Below, piece after piece: positions 44,538-53,679 of a stretch of 64,000 nucleotides of DNA. The notes beneath the pieces were generated by a model. It saw nothing but the letters and a program-made list of their open reading frames with translations. It was not told the DNA's origin and made no database searches. Origin of the DNA: an uncultured bacterium (GTDB lineage: Bacteria; Actinomycetota; Coriobacteriia; Coriobacteriales; Eggerthellaceae); assembly GCA_905215325.1 (NCBI GenBank), contig CAJMPP010000006.1, positions 6,258 through 70,257 on the forward strand, read 5' to 3'. A program made the translations under genes and the position numbers. Each line of letters opens with the position of its first letter. The stretch's first letter is position 1.

Positions 44538-45506
44538 GTGAGCGAATTGGCAAACCAAGAGTTTCGGCATATACCGGTCCTGCTCCCCGAGTGCCTCGAG
44601 CACTTGAACCTCAAACCGCAGCAGACGTTCGTGGACGCAACGCTCGGCGGGGCAGGGCATTCCTTCGAAGTTGCCCAGCGCATCGGATGCGGGGGCACCC
44701 TCATCGGCATCGATCAGGACGACGTGGCGCTTGCCGCGGCCGCCCGCAAACTCGGCTCGCTGCCCGATGAGCTGCGCCCGCACCTGGAACTGGTGCGCAA
44801 CAACTTCGGCAACATGGACGAAGCGCTTCTGAGCGTGGATGTTCCCGGTGTGGACGCGTTCTTGTTCGACATCGGCGTATCCTCCGTTCAGATCGACACG
44901 CCATCACGGGGCTTCTCCTTCAAGGAGGACGGCCCGCTTGATATGAGGATGGATCCGGGGAAAAACACCCTAACCGCAGCAGAGGTCGTGAACACCTACA
45001 ACGCAGCAGACCTCACTCGGATCATCCGCTCCTACTCCGATGAGCGGTGGGCCAGCCGCATCGCGGACTTCATCGTCCGCGCCCGCGAAAAGGCCCCGCT
45101 TGAAACGAGCGCGCAGCTGGTCGACGTCATCAAGGCGGCCATCCCGGCAAGCGCGCGCCGCGCCGGCGGCCATCCCGCCAAGCGCACGTTCCAGGCCCTG
45201 CGCATCGAGGTCAACGGCGAGCTCGACGTTCTGAAAAGCGGCCTGGAAGCTGCCATCCGCTGGGCGAACCCCGGCGGGCGCATCTGCGTGATCAGCTACC
45301 ACTCGCTTGAGGACCGCATCGTCAAGGATATGTTCCAAAGCTTCGCGAACCGTTGCACCTGCCCGCCCGATCTTCCGGTGTGCATGTGCGGCAAGGAGCC
45401 GATACTCAAGGTGCTTACCCGAAAGCCCATCGTCCCCACGGCCGATGAGATAGCGCGCAACCCCCGCGCCCGCAGCGCCAAGCTGCGCGTGGCGCAGAAG
45501 CTGTAG
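44538..45506 (+). CDS. rsmH: 16S rRNA (cytosine-1402-N4)-methyltransferase RsmH
   Basis: The 322-residue SAM-dependent enzyme fine-tunes the ribosomal P site. It shows HIPVLLPECLEHLN, DATLGGAGHSFEV (SAM loop), GIDQDD, LFDIGVSSVQID, RGFSFKEDGPLDMRMD and ISYHSLEDRIVK. A short cysteine-rich insert (RCTCPPDLPVCMCG) near residue 275 is a common variant. Start choice is uncertain: the GTG used is only 1 nt after GGAAGG, and TTG at 44547 has better spacing (10 nt). Confidence 0.95.
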   Translation: MSELANQEFRHIPVLLPECLEHLNLKPQQTFVDATLGGAGHSFEVAQRIGCGGTLIGIDQDDVALAAAARKLGSLPDELRPHLELVRNNFGNMDEALLSVDVPGVDAFLFDIGVSSVQIDTPSRGFSFKEDGPLDMRMDPGKNTLTAAEVVNTYNAADLTRIIRSYSDERWASRIADFIVRAREKAPLETSAQLVDVIKAAIPASARRAGGHPAKRTFQALRIEVNGELDVLKSGLEAAIRWANPGGRICVISYHSLEDRIVKDMFQSFANRCTCPPDLPVCMCGKEPILKVLTRKPIVPTADEIARNPRARSAKLRVAQKL

Positions 45507-45601
45507 CGCAGCACGAAGACAGCAACAACACGACAACCGAGCAAACCCGTTCGCGCAACGTGCCACCGTAAACGAAGCAGAAACACGAAAGGAGGTGGAG
45601 C

Positions 45602-46066
45602 ATGAGCGCGCAGCCCGCGTATTCCCTGTATCCCGAACGCGCCGTCGAGCGCGCCCCGCGCACGCGCATCTCCGTCGTGCCCGGCCAGCGCACCCGCTCC
45701 GTCGCTCCCGCCTCCACCGTCACGCCCGGCCTCGTGCTGAAGGCGGCGATCATCGTCATGGCGGTTTTGGCCCTGGTGGGCATCGCAAGCCTCACCCTTT
45801 CGGCGGCCACCGTGACCACCTCCATGCAATCCCAGGCGCTTTCCAGCCAGATCGACGACGCCCGCGCACAGGGCAGCTCGCTCGAGGTCACGCAAAGCCT
45901 GCTTTCCAACTCCACCCGCGTGCGTATGCAGGCCGAGAAGCTCGGCATGGCGGCGCCTGCGGAAGTGGGTACCATCAACATGCCCGAAGACGTGGTTTCC
46001 ACCAACGACGATGGGTCGCTTTCCCTGTCCCGCAGCGTGGAGACCGCCACCAACGCCGGGGAGTAG
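45602..46066 (+). CDS. ftsL: Cell division protein FtsL-like
   Basis: The 154-residue bitopic protein has a basic cytoplasmic N-terminus (about 42 residues), one membrane helix (about 44-66) and an extracytoplasmic helix compatible with a coiled coil. Sequence conservation is low in this family, so the call rests on topology and position between rsmH and ftsI. FtsL with FtsQ and a DivIC/FtsB-type protein recruits and activates FtsW-FtsI. AAAGGAGGTG lies upstream of the ATG. Confidence 0.8.
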   Translation: MSAQPAYSLYPERAVERAPRTRISVVPGQRTRSVAPASTVTPGLVLKAAIIVMAVLALVGIASLTLSAATVTTSMQSQALSSQIDDARAQGSSLEVTQSLLSNSTRVRMQAEKLGMAAPAEVGTINMPEDVVSTNDDGSLSLSRSVETATNAGE

Positions 46067-46072
46067 CCCGTT

Positions 46073-48121
46073 ATGCAGAATCGAAACCGCCCGCCTCGCA
46101 ACGACGGCGGCGCCCGCGATGCCCAGCGTCGCGCGAACAACAGCAGATCCGGCCGTTCGTCAGGCCAACACGCAAGCCGCACCGACGCCCGCAGCGCATA
46201 CCGCTCCGGGCGTCACGGCGCTTCGGGGCAGAGCCGTTCCCGCAACGCGCGCTCCGAACGCGATGCGCGCGCGTCCCGCTCGCGAAGCGGCGCATCCCGC
46301 CGCCAGCCCGCCCAGCCTAAAAGCGGCGCCGCGGGCTTCATCGCGTTCCTCAATGCCGAGCGCGCACTCGCGCCGCTGTTCCTGTTCGGCCTTATCGTCG
46401 CGCTGTTCTTCGGCAAGCTCGTGTGGCTGCAGGTCATCAAGGCCCCCGAGTTCACCGAGCAGTCCCAGGCGCAGCGCACGTCCAAGATCGTGCTCGAGCC
46501 GCGTCGCGGCACCATATACGACCGCAACGGCGTGGTGCTCGCCACCAGCGTCGACGCAACCACCATCTACGTCAACCCCGTCGAGGTGAGCGACCCCAAC
46601 CTGACCGCGGGCATCCTGGCGCAGGTGCTCGGCGGCGAGGCGAAGGACTATCTGGAAAAGGTCACCGTCAGCGACACGTACTATTCGATCATCAAGCGCA
46701 AGGCCGACACGAGCGTCGGCGACGAGGTCAGGCAGCTGGCCTCCGAGCGCGTCGAGGAGGCGCAGAACAAGGAGACGGCCGACGCCAAGGCGGCGGGTCG
46801 CAAAGCCGAAACCATCGCCTCGGGCATCCACTATGTCTCCGAAAGCCGCCGCGAGTATCCCAACGCTCAGGTGGGCGGCCAGGTGGTCGGCGCGTGCAGC
46901 ATCGGCGTGGATTCGGACACGAACCGCGAATACTATTACGGCATCTGCGGCCTTGAGGCGCAGTACAACGACGTGCTCTCCGGCACGCCGGGCTACATGG
47001 AGCAGGAATACGGCCAGACCGGCCAGCTCATTCCTAGCGGCACGCACGAGAAGGTGGACGCCATCGACGGGCAGGACATCGTCGTGTCCATCGACATCGA
47101 GCTGCAGCGCCAGGTCGAGGATTCCCTGACGTCGGGCTGCAAGGGCCTCAACGCCACGGGCGGCTCCGCCGTGCTCATGGACGGCTCCACCGGCGAGATC
47201 TACGCCGCCGCATCCCTTCCGCTGTTCAACCCCGCCGATCGAAGCGAGGTCAAGGAAGGCGCCATGCAGCTCAAGTGCGTCACCGACCTGTTCGAGCCCG
47301 GCTCCATCTTCAAGTCGGTCTCGACCATGGCCATCTTGGAGACGGGCACGCTCACGCCTGATTCCGAGTTGTTCTGCCCGGCCTCGATCACCGCGGACGG
47401 CTATACCATCTCCGACGCCCATGAGCGCGGCGACGCCACGTTCACGCTGCGCCAGATCCTCGACCAGTCCTCCAACGTCGGCATCTCGCTTGCCACGGAG
47501 AAGATGGGCTTCGAGGAGCTGTACAACCACATCGTCCGCTACAACCTGCACTCCGACACCGGCGTGGATTATCCCGGCGAAGGGGAGGAGGGCACCGACG
47601 TGCTCGGCATGCTCGCGCCCTACGACCAGTGGTCGGCGGTCCAGGCATACAACGTATCGTTCGGCCAGGGCGTGTCGGTCACCCCGCTGCAGATGACGCG
47701 CTTCTACGGCGCCATCGTCAACAACGGCGTCGAGTGCGTGCCGCACTTCCTCATCGGCATGCCGCAAAGCGGCACCACGCCAAGCTACGGCACCACGCAG
47801 GTCATTGAAAACACCGCGGCGCTCGGCGACATGCAGTCGATGCTCAAGACCGTCGTCACCGATGGCACGGGCAAGAACGCCGCCATCGACGGGTTCAACG
47901 TGGTCGGCAAGACCTCCACGGCCGAGATCTACGACGAGGAGAACGGCGGTTACCGCAAGAACGTGTATAACTTGGCGTTCACGGGCTTTTTGGCGGATTC
48001 GTCAAGCAAGCTGGTGTGCTTTGTGGGCGCAAATGAGGTTCCTGGGGACGGCGTCGTCACGCCTATCTTTAAGGATATAATGACTGCGGCAATCGATCGA
48101 TTCGGGATTACGTCTGAGTGA
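46073..48121 (+). CDS. ftsI: Penicillin-binding protein, class B (FtsI)
   Basis: The 682-residue septal transpeptidase begins with an 85-residue cytoplasmic tail carrying 21 Arg, then a membrane helix (about 93-113). RRGTIYDRNGVVLATS opens the pedestal domain. Transpeptidase motifs are SxxK at Ser411-Lys414 (GSIFKSV), SxN at 466-468 (SSN) and a third motif KTS at 613-615 (VVGKTSTAE), where KTG is usual. A Lys/Ala/Glu-rich insert lies near residues 215-245. It starts 6 nt after ftsL. It should crosslink septal peptidoglycan with FtsW; the altered third motif may change beta-lactam response. Confidence 0.94.
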   Translation: MQNRNRPPRNDGGARDAQRRANNSRSGRSSGQHASRTDARSAYRSGRHGASGQSRSRNARSERDARASRSRSGASRRQPAQPKSGAAGFIAFLNAERALAPLFLFGLIVALFFGKLVWLQVIKAPEFTEQSQAQRTSKIVLEPRRGTIYDRNGVVLATSVDATTIYVNPVEVSDPNLTAGILAQVLGGEAKDYLEKVTVSDTYYSIIKRKADTSVGDEVRQLASERVEEAQNKETADAKAAGRKAETIASGIHYVSESRREYPNAQVGGQVVGACSIGVDSDTNREYYYGICGLEAQYNDVLSGTPGYMEQEYGQTGQLIPSGTHEKVDAIDGQDIVVSIDIELQRQVEDSLTSGCKGLNATGGSAVLMDGSTGEIYAAASLPLFNPADRSEVKEGAMQLKCVTDLFEPGSIFKSVSTMAILETGTLTPDSELFCPASITADGYTISDAHERGDATFTLRQILDQSSNVGISLATEKMGFEELYNHIVRYNLHSDTGVDYPGEGEEGTDVLGMLAPYDQWSAVQAYNVSFGQGVSVTPLQMTRFYGAIVNNGVECVPHFLIGMPQSGTTPSYGTTQVIENTAALGDMQSMLKTVVTDGTGKNAAIDGFNVVGKTSTAEIYDEENGGYRKNVYNLAFTGFLADSSSKLVCFVGANEVPGDGVVTPIFKDIMTAAIDRFGITSE

Positions 48122-48130
48122 GGTATCCAA

Positions 48131-49624
48131 ATGGGTAAGACCTGCACCGAACTGTTTGAAGGCATGGACTGCACCATCATCGGCAACGCGCAAGATGAGG
48201 TTGAGGGCATCGCCTATCGAAGTGATAAAGTCAAGCCCGGCGACGCGTTCTTCTGCATCGTCGGCATGAAAACCGACGGCCACACCTTCGCCCAGGACGC
48301 CATCGACCATGGCGCGAAGGTGCTCGTGGTGGAGCGCAAGGTCTACCTGGCCGACGCCACCGACGTCACGGAGGTCGTGGTGTCCGATACGCGCAAGGCC
48401 ATGGCAGAGGCGTCGGCGCGCTTCTACGACGATCCGTCGCGCGCGCTTTCGCTGGTGGGCGTCACGGGCACCAACGGCAAAACCACCACCACGTATCTGG
48501 TGGAGCATATCGCCCGCGTGGCGGGCAAGCGAACGGGCGTCATCGGCACCGTGGGCACCGTAATCGGCGATGTGCATGAGAAATCCTCGCACACCACGCC
48601 GGAATCGCCTGACCTGCAGCATCTGCTCGCCCGCATGCGCGACGCGCGCTGCGACGTGGTGGCCATGGAGGTTTCCAGCCACGCGCTCGACCTTGAGCGC
48701 ACGTACGCCTCGTCGTTCGCGGTCACGGCGTTCTCCAACCTGACGCAGGACCATCTCGACTACCATCACACCTTCGAGGCCTACTTCGAGGCGAAGGCGC
48801 GCCTGTTCGGCAAGGATTACCCTGCCCGCCGCGTCATCTGCATCGACGACAAGTGGGGCAAGGAGCTGCTGCGCCGCTGCTCGGAGGCCGGCGACAGCGT
48901 GGTCACCACGGGCTTCGACCGCTCGGCGCTCATCCATCCCAAGGATGTTCAGTACTATTCCACGCACACCTCCATCACGCTCAACGTGCGCGGCTCCTAC
49001 TATGAGTTCGACTACCCGCTCGTGGGCAAGTTCAACGTCGAGAACATCATGTGCGCGTTCGGTATCGGCATCCAGCTGGGCATCGGCGTGTCCACCATCA
49101 TCGACGCGCTGCGCGAGGCCCCGCAGACCCCGGGCCGCCTCGAGCGCGTGCATACGCCGCATGACGGCGGCGTGTCGGTGTTCGTCGACTACGCGCATAC
49201 CCCCGACGCCTTGGAGAAGGCCTTAGGCTCCATCATGGCGCTCACGCCCGGCCGCACCATCTGCGTGTTCGGCTGCGGCGGCGACCGCGATGCGTCCAAG
49301 CGCCCCATCATGGGCCGCGCCGCGCTTGCGGCCGACCATGCCGTGGTCACGTCCGACAATCCCCGTACCGAGGACCCCGATGCCATCATCGCCGATATCG
49401 TGGCGGGCATGGGGCAGGGCGAGGGCCGCTTCGACGTGCAGCCCGACCGCCGCGCCGCCATCGCGCGCGCCATCGAGCTCGCCGAACCCGGCGATTCCAT
49501 CCTGGTGGCCGGCAAGGGCCACGAGGATTATCAGCTGGTAGGCAAGGAAGTGCTCTCCTTCGACGACCGCGTCGTCGCCCGCGAGGAGCTTGAACGTGCA
49601 TTCGGCGAAGGAGCTTGTGAGTAA
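48131..49624 (+). CDS. murE: UDP-MurNAc-tripeptide synthetase MurE
   Basis: The 497-residue Mur ligase adds the third peptide residue. The ATP site is VGVTGTNGKTTTTYLVEHIA, followed by TTPESPDLQ, EVSSHALDLERT and LTQDHLDYHHTF. The substrate motif DNPR (409-412) in TSDNPRTEDP is the one linked to meso-diaminopimelate in the family; Lys-adding enzymes have different residues there. GAGG precedes the ATG. The next gene starts 3 nt after its stop, so translation is probably coupled. Confidence 0.97.
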   Translation: MGKTCTELFEGMDCTIIGNAQDEVEGIAYRSDKVKPGDAFFCIVGMKTDGHTFAQDAIDHGAKVLVVERKVYLADATDVTEVVVSDTRKAMAEASARFYDDPSRALSLVGVTGTNGKTTTTYLVEHIARVAGKRTGVIGTVGTVIGDVHEKSSHTTPESPDLQHLLARMRDARCDVVAMEVSSHALDLERTYASSFAVTAFSNLTQDHLDYHHTFEAYFEAKARLFGKDYPARRVICIDDKWGKELLRRCSEAGDSVVTTGFDRSALIHPKDVQYYSTHTSITLNVRGSYYEFDYPLVGKFNVENIMCAFGIGIQLGIGVSTIIDALREAPQTPGRLERVHTPHDGGVSVFVDYAHTPDALEKALGSIMALTPGRTICVFGCGGDRDASKRPIMGRAALAADHAVVTSDNPRTEDPDAIIADIVAGMGQGEGRFDVQPDRRAAIARAIELAEPGDSILVAGKGHEDYQLVGKEVLSFDDRVVAREELERAFGEGACE

Positions 49625-49627
49625 CCA

Positions 49628-51109
49628 ATGCGTTTCACCATCGACGAAGCCGCCCGTGCCACGGGCGGCTCCTTTTCCATCGACCCTGTAAGCGATCAGA
49701 CGGAGATCACCAGCTTGACCTGGGATTCTCGCAGCGTCGAACCCGGGGCGCTCTACGTTGCGCTGCCCGGTGAGCGGGTGGACGGGCATGCCTTCGCCGC
49801 CTCCGCCGTGGCGGCGGGCGCGGCGTGCGTGCTCGCACAGCATGAGCTCGACCAGGCTTCGGCGGACCAGATCGCAGCCGCGGGGGCAGCCGTTATCCAG
49901 GTTCCCGACACCCAGGCGGCCGTCACGGCGCTTGCGCGCGCATGGCGAGACCGTCTCGAGGGCCGCGTCATCGGCATCACTGGGTCTACGGGTAAAACCA
50001 CCACGAAGAACCTCGTGCGCGACGTGCTCGCCGCCGCCGGCAGCGTGTGCGCAACGAAGGGCAACCAGAACAACGAGCTCGGCGTCCCCAACACCGTGCT
50101 GGCCGCCCAGGCCGACACGCGAAACGTCATCGTCGAGATGGGCATGCGCGGCCTTCATCAGCTCGAGGAGCTGTGCGGGTTCGTGCGCCCGCAATGGGGC
50201 CTTGTCACCAACGTCGGCGAAAGTCACATCGAGCTTCTGGGCAGCCGCGAGAACATTGCGCGCGCCAAAGCCGAGCTGCTCGAGGCGTTGCCCGCAGGCG
50301 GCATGGCGTTCGTCAACGCCGCGAACGATATGACCCCGAAGCTGCTCGAGTTCGCCAACCTGGACTCCCGTGGCGTCACGTGCGTGCTCTACGATGGCAC
50401 CGCTCAGGCCGCCGAGCGTCGTGCGGCCCTTTCCGCCGCCGACGCGGCGCGTCCTGCCGTGTGGTCCGAGGATGTGCGTCTCGATGCGTCGGGCTGCCCG
50501 CGTTTTGCGCTGTGCGCCTGCGGGTTCGACGGTATGCCCGAGCCCGTGCGCGTGGAATGCGCCCTTGAGTTGCGCGGCATGCACAACGTGTCCAACGCTT
50601 GCTCCGCCGCCGCCGTCGGATTCGCCGCCGGCATGGAGGCCGCGCAGGTTGCAGCGGCGCTTTCGGGCGCCAAGCCCGAGGCGGGACGCCAAGAGGTCAT
50701 CGAGGCTCCGGGCGGCTTCACCGTCATCAACGACGCCTACAATGCGAACCCCGATTCCATGCGCGCGTCGCTTTCCACGTTCGCCGCGCTCGATGTCGCC
50801 GGAGCGCGCATCGCGGTGCTCGGCGACATGGGCGAGCTCGGCTCGTTCGCGCCGCAGCTTCACGAGGAAGTGGGCGTCTTCGCCGCCGAATGCGGCCTTG
50901 ACCGCCTGGTGTGCGTCGGGCAGCTTGCCCAGGGCATCGCGGCCGGCGCGCAAAAGGCCGGCATGCCGGCTGACCGCATCGCGATGGTCGCCGACGGCGC
51001 CGCCGCCCTTGCGGACGTTCGCGAACACGTCGCCTCCGGCAGCGCGGTGCTCGTGAAGGCCTCGCATTTCATGGCCCTTGAGAAAGTGGTAGAAGGATTG
51101 GTTGAATAG
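49628..51109 (+). CDS. murF: UDP-MurNAc-tripeptide-D-Ala-D-Ala ligase MurF
   Basis: The 493-residue ligase adds D-Ala-D-Ala to the UDP-tripeptide. An N-terminal MurE/F domain (TSLTWDSRSVEPGALYVALP) precedes the P-loop GITGSTGKTTTKNLV, followed by GNQNNELGVPNTVL and VTNVGESHIELLGS. The C-terminal domain contains NDAYNANPDSM and LGDMGELG. It sits 3 nt after murE and 2 nt before mraY. Confidence 0.97.
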   Translation: MRFTIDEAARATGGSFSIDPVSDQTEITSLTWDSRSVEPGALYVALPGERVDGHAFAASAVAAGAACVLAQHELDQASADQIAAAGAAVIQVPDTQAAVTALARAWRDRLEGRVIGITGSTGKTTTKNLVRDVLAAAGSVCATKGNQNNELGVPNTVLAAQADTRNVIVEMGMRGLHQLEELCGFVRPQWGLVTNVGESHIELLGSRENIARAKAELLEALPAGGMAFVNAANDMTPKLLEFANLDSRGVTCVLYDGTAQAAERRAALSAADAARPAVWSEDVRLDASGCPRFALCACGFDGMPEPVRVECALELRGMHNVSNACSAAAVGFAAGMEAAQVAAALSGAKPEAGRQEVIEAPGGFTVINDAYNANPDSMRASLSTFAALDVAGARIAVLGDMGELGSFAPQLHEEVGVFAAECGLDRLVCVGQLAQGIAAGAQKAGMPADRIAMVADGAAALADVREHVASGSAVLVKASHFMALEKVVEGLVE

Positions 51110-51111
51110 CT

Positions 51112-52149
51112 ATGTTGCACATATTCGCGTCATACCCCACGTTTTTGGTGTTCGTGGCCATCGTGGTTGCCATTGCGGTCACCATGGTGCTTATGCCGGC
51201 GTGGATCAAGTTCCTCAAATCTAGCCATATCGGCCAGCAGGTGCGCGCTGACGGCCCTGAAAGCCACTTGGTGAAGCAGGGTACGCCCACCATGGGCGGT
51301 GTCATCATGCTCGTCTCCGTCATCCTCACGGCGCTCGTGGTGGGCCATCCCACGCCTGAAACGTTCGCGCTGCTCATCGCCACCGTCCTCACGGGCTGCC
51401 TGGGCCTTATCGATGACGCCGAGAAAGTGGTCAAGGAGCGCAGCCTGGGCCTTACCCCGAAAGCCAAGCTGGTGGGCCAGTTCGTCATCGCCACGGTGTT
51501 CGGCCTGGTGGCCGTCAACGTGATGGGCATCGCCCCCACGGTCGAGATCCCGTTCGTCTACACGTTCGACCTTGGCGTGCTCACCACGCATTTCGGCTCC
51601 GTGGAGGTGCCGTGGCTCTACATCCTGTTCGTGGACATCCTGCTCATGGGCATGTGCAACGCCGTCAACCTTACCGACGGCCTTGACGGCCTGGCAGCAG
51701 GCACGGTCATGATCGTCATGATCGTCATGGCGGCCATCGCATATCGCTCCGACATGCTCGACTCCGCCATCTTCGCCGCCGCCCTCGCCGGCGCCTGCGT
51801 GGGCTTTCTCTGGTTCAACTCGTTTCCCGCCGACATCTTCATGGGCGACACGGGCTCCCTTGCCCTCGGCATGGCGCTCGGCTGTCTTGCGGTGTTCACC
51901 AAGTCCGAGTTCATCGTGCTCGTCATAGGCGGCCTGTTCGTGGCCGAGGCCCTGTCGGTCATGATCCAGGTGTTCTACTACAAGAAAACCCATAAGCGCA
52001 TCTTCCTTATGGCCCCGCTTCATCATCATTTCGAGAAGAAGGGCTGGTCCGAAACGAAGGTCGTCGTGCGCTTCTGGATCGTCTCCGGCGTGCTGGCCGC
52101 GCTCGGCTTCGCCGTGTACTTCGCAGAAACCTTGATGGCGGTGGCATAG
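51112..52149 (+). CDS. mraY: Phospho-MurNAc-pentapeptide transferase MraY
   Basis: The 345-residue integral membrane enzyme with about ten helices transfers phospho-MurNAc-pentapeptide to undecaprenyl phosphate, giving lipid I. Active-site segments are GTPTMGGVIML, GLIDDAEKV, NAVNLTDGLDGLAAG with Asp pairs, and the cytoplasmic HHHFEKKGWSETKVV loop. It follows murF by 2 nt and precedes murD by 3 nt. Confidence 0.97.
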   Translation: MLHIFASYPTFLVFVAIVVAIAVTMVLMPAWIKFLKSSHIGQQVRADGPESHLVKQGTPTMGGVIMLVSVILTALVVGHPTPETFALLIATVLTGCLGLIDDAEKVVKERSLGLTPKAKLVGQFVIATVFGLVAVNVMGIAPTVEIPFVYTFDLGVLTTHFGSVEVPWLYILFVDILLMGMCNAVNLTDGLDGLAAGTVMIVMIVMAAIAYRSDMLDSAIFAAALAGACVGFLWFNSFPADIFMGDTGSLALGMALGCLAVFTKSEFIVLVIGGLFVAEALSVMIQVFYYKKTHKRIFLMAPLHHHFEKKGWSETKVVVRFWIVSGVLAALGFAVYFAETLMAVA

Positions 52150-52152
52150 GGT

Positions 52153-53667
52153 ATGGAGAACCAGAAGATGCTTGCAGGCAAGAAACACGCTCCCGAAAGC
52201 TTGGGCCGCGTCCTCGTGCTCGGTCTGGGCAAGTCCGGCCACGATGCTGTCGATTACCTCATGGCGCAGCTCGGCGGCCGCGTGGCTCAGCTGGCCGTGT
52301 TCGGCGGGCAGCCCAATGCCGCTTCCGATGCGTATGCGGGCAAGGCGCGCGACCGCGGCGCCATCGTCGAGTTCGGCGAGGGCGCGGTCGATCGCTTGGC
52401 GCAAGCGTGCGGAGGGCATTTCGAGCTGTGCATCGCAAGCCCGGGCATCTCCGAGTTCTCCGACCTGTACCGCTCGGCCGCTGCCGTAAGCGACGAGGTC
52501 GTCAGCGAGGTCGAGCTCGCATGGCGCGAGTCCGATAGCTCCAGCACGTGGGTTGCCGTCACGGGAACCAACGGCAAGACCACCGTCACCGCTTTGACCA
52601 ACCATCTGCTTCGCGCCGCGGGCATGGCAAGCGCCGCCGTCGGCAACATCGGCGATACGTGCATCTCCGCCGTGGCCGCCGGCGAAACCGACGTCTACGT
52701 GGCCGAGGTGTCGTCGTATCAGCTCGCGTCCACGAAGCTGTTCGCGCCCAACGTGGCCGTGCTGCTCAACATCACGCCCGACCATCTGCATTGGCACCAT
52801 ACGCTGGAAAACTACGCCGCCGCCAAGATGAAGGTGCTCGACAACCTTGCTCGGGTCCCCGGCTCGGTCGCGGTCATGGACGCCTCCAACGACGTCGTCC
52901 GCGCCGAGGTCCGCCGCCTGCGCAGCATCGATGGCGGTTGCGGTTTCGCCATCGTGCCCATGGGCACGGCAGAAGGCTTGCAGGGCGACATGCGCGCCCG
53001 TTGCGGTGCCGACAACGCCGCGTTCATCAACGGCGAAGGCGAGCTCATCGTGGCCCTCAAGGGGCAGGAGCATGCCCTCATCAACGCCGATCGCCTCAAG
53101 ATCAAGGGCGCGCACAACGCCGGCAACGCGCTTGCCGCCGCCGCGGCGGCGCTGGCCGCCGGCGCTTCCGACGAGGCCGTGTGCGAGGCGCTTGCCACGT
53201 TCAGCCCGCTCGAGCATCGCATCGAGCCTTGCGGCACCGTGCGCGGCGCCGAATGTTATAACGATTCGAAGGCCACCAACGTCGACGCCACGCTCAAGGC
53301 GCTGGCGGCGTTCCCGCATACCCGTCCCATCGTGCTGCTCGGCGGCGACGACAAGGGCACCGATCTGGCCGATCTGGTCGCGGCGGCCCATGCCCACACG
53401 CGCGCCGTGGTGTGCTTCGGCGCGGCGGGCGCTCGCTTCTTCCAGGCGTTCAAGGAGCAAGTCTCTCAGGCGCCGGCAGATTTCCAACTGCTCACGGCGA
53501 ACAACATGGAGTCTGCGCTCGAGGTCGCGCTCGAACAGGCGAAGGCTGGGGAAGTGGTGCTGCTTTCGCCCGCTTGCGCATCGTTCGACGAGTTCCACTC
53601 CTTCGAGGAGCGCGGCGAGGTTTTCAAGAAGCTCGTGGCCGCTCGCGCGGCCAAGCTTGGCGCGTAA
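52153..53667 (+). CDS. murD: UDP-MurNAc-L-alanine:D-glutamate ligase MurD
   Basis: The 504-residue ligase has the N-terminal Rossmann domain (GRVLVLGLGKSGHDAVDYL), SPGISEFS, the ATP loop VAVTGTNGKTTVTALTNHLL, VGNIGD, EVSSYQLAST and NITPDHLHWHH. The C-terminal part shows NDSKATNVDATLKAL and LLGGDDKGTDL. It is some 50 residues longer than the usual 450, mainly through an N-terminal leader and central loops. It adds D-Glu to UDP-MurNAc-L-Ala in the cytoplasm. Confidence 0.96.
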   Translation: MENQKMLAGKKHAPESLGRVLVLGLGKSGHDAVDYLMAQLGGRVAQLAVFGGQPNAASDAYAGKARDRGAIVEFGEGAVDRLAQACGGHFELCIASPGISEFSDLYRSAAAVSDEVVSEVELAWRESDSSSTWVAVTGTNGKTTVTALTNHLLRAAGMASAAVGNIGDTCISAVAAGETDVYVAEVSSYQLASTKLFAPNVAVLLNITPDHLHWHHTLENYAAAKMKVLDNLARVPGSVAVMDASNDVVRAEVRRLRSIDGGCGFAIVPMGTAEGLQGDMRARCGADNAAFINGEGELIVALKGQEHALINADRLKIKGAHNAGNALAAAAAALAAGASDEAVCEALATFSPLEHRIEPCGTVRGAECYNDSKATNVDATLKALAAFPHTRPIVLLGGDDKGTDLADLVAAAHAHTRAVVCFGAAGARFFQAFKEQVSQAPADFQLLTANNMESALEVALEQAKAGEVVLLSPACASFDEFHSFEERGEVFKKLVAARAAKLGA

Positions 53668-53679
53668 GGGCGGTTTTAC

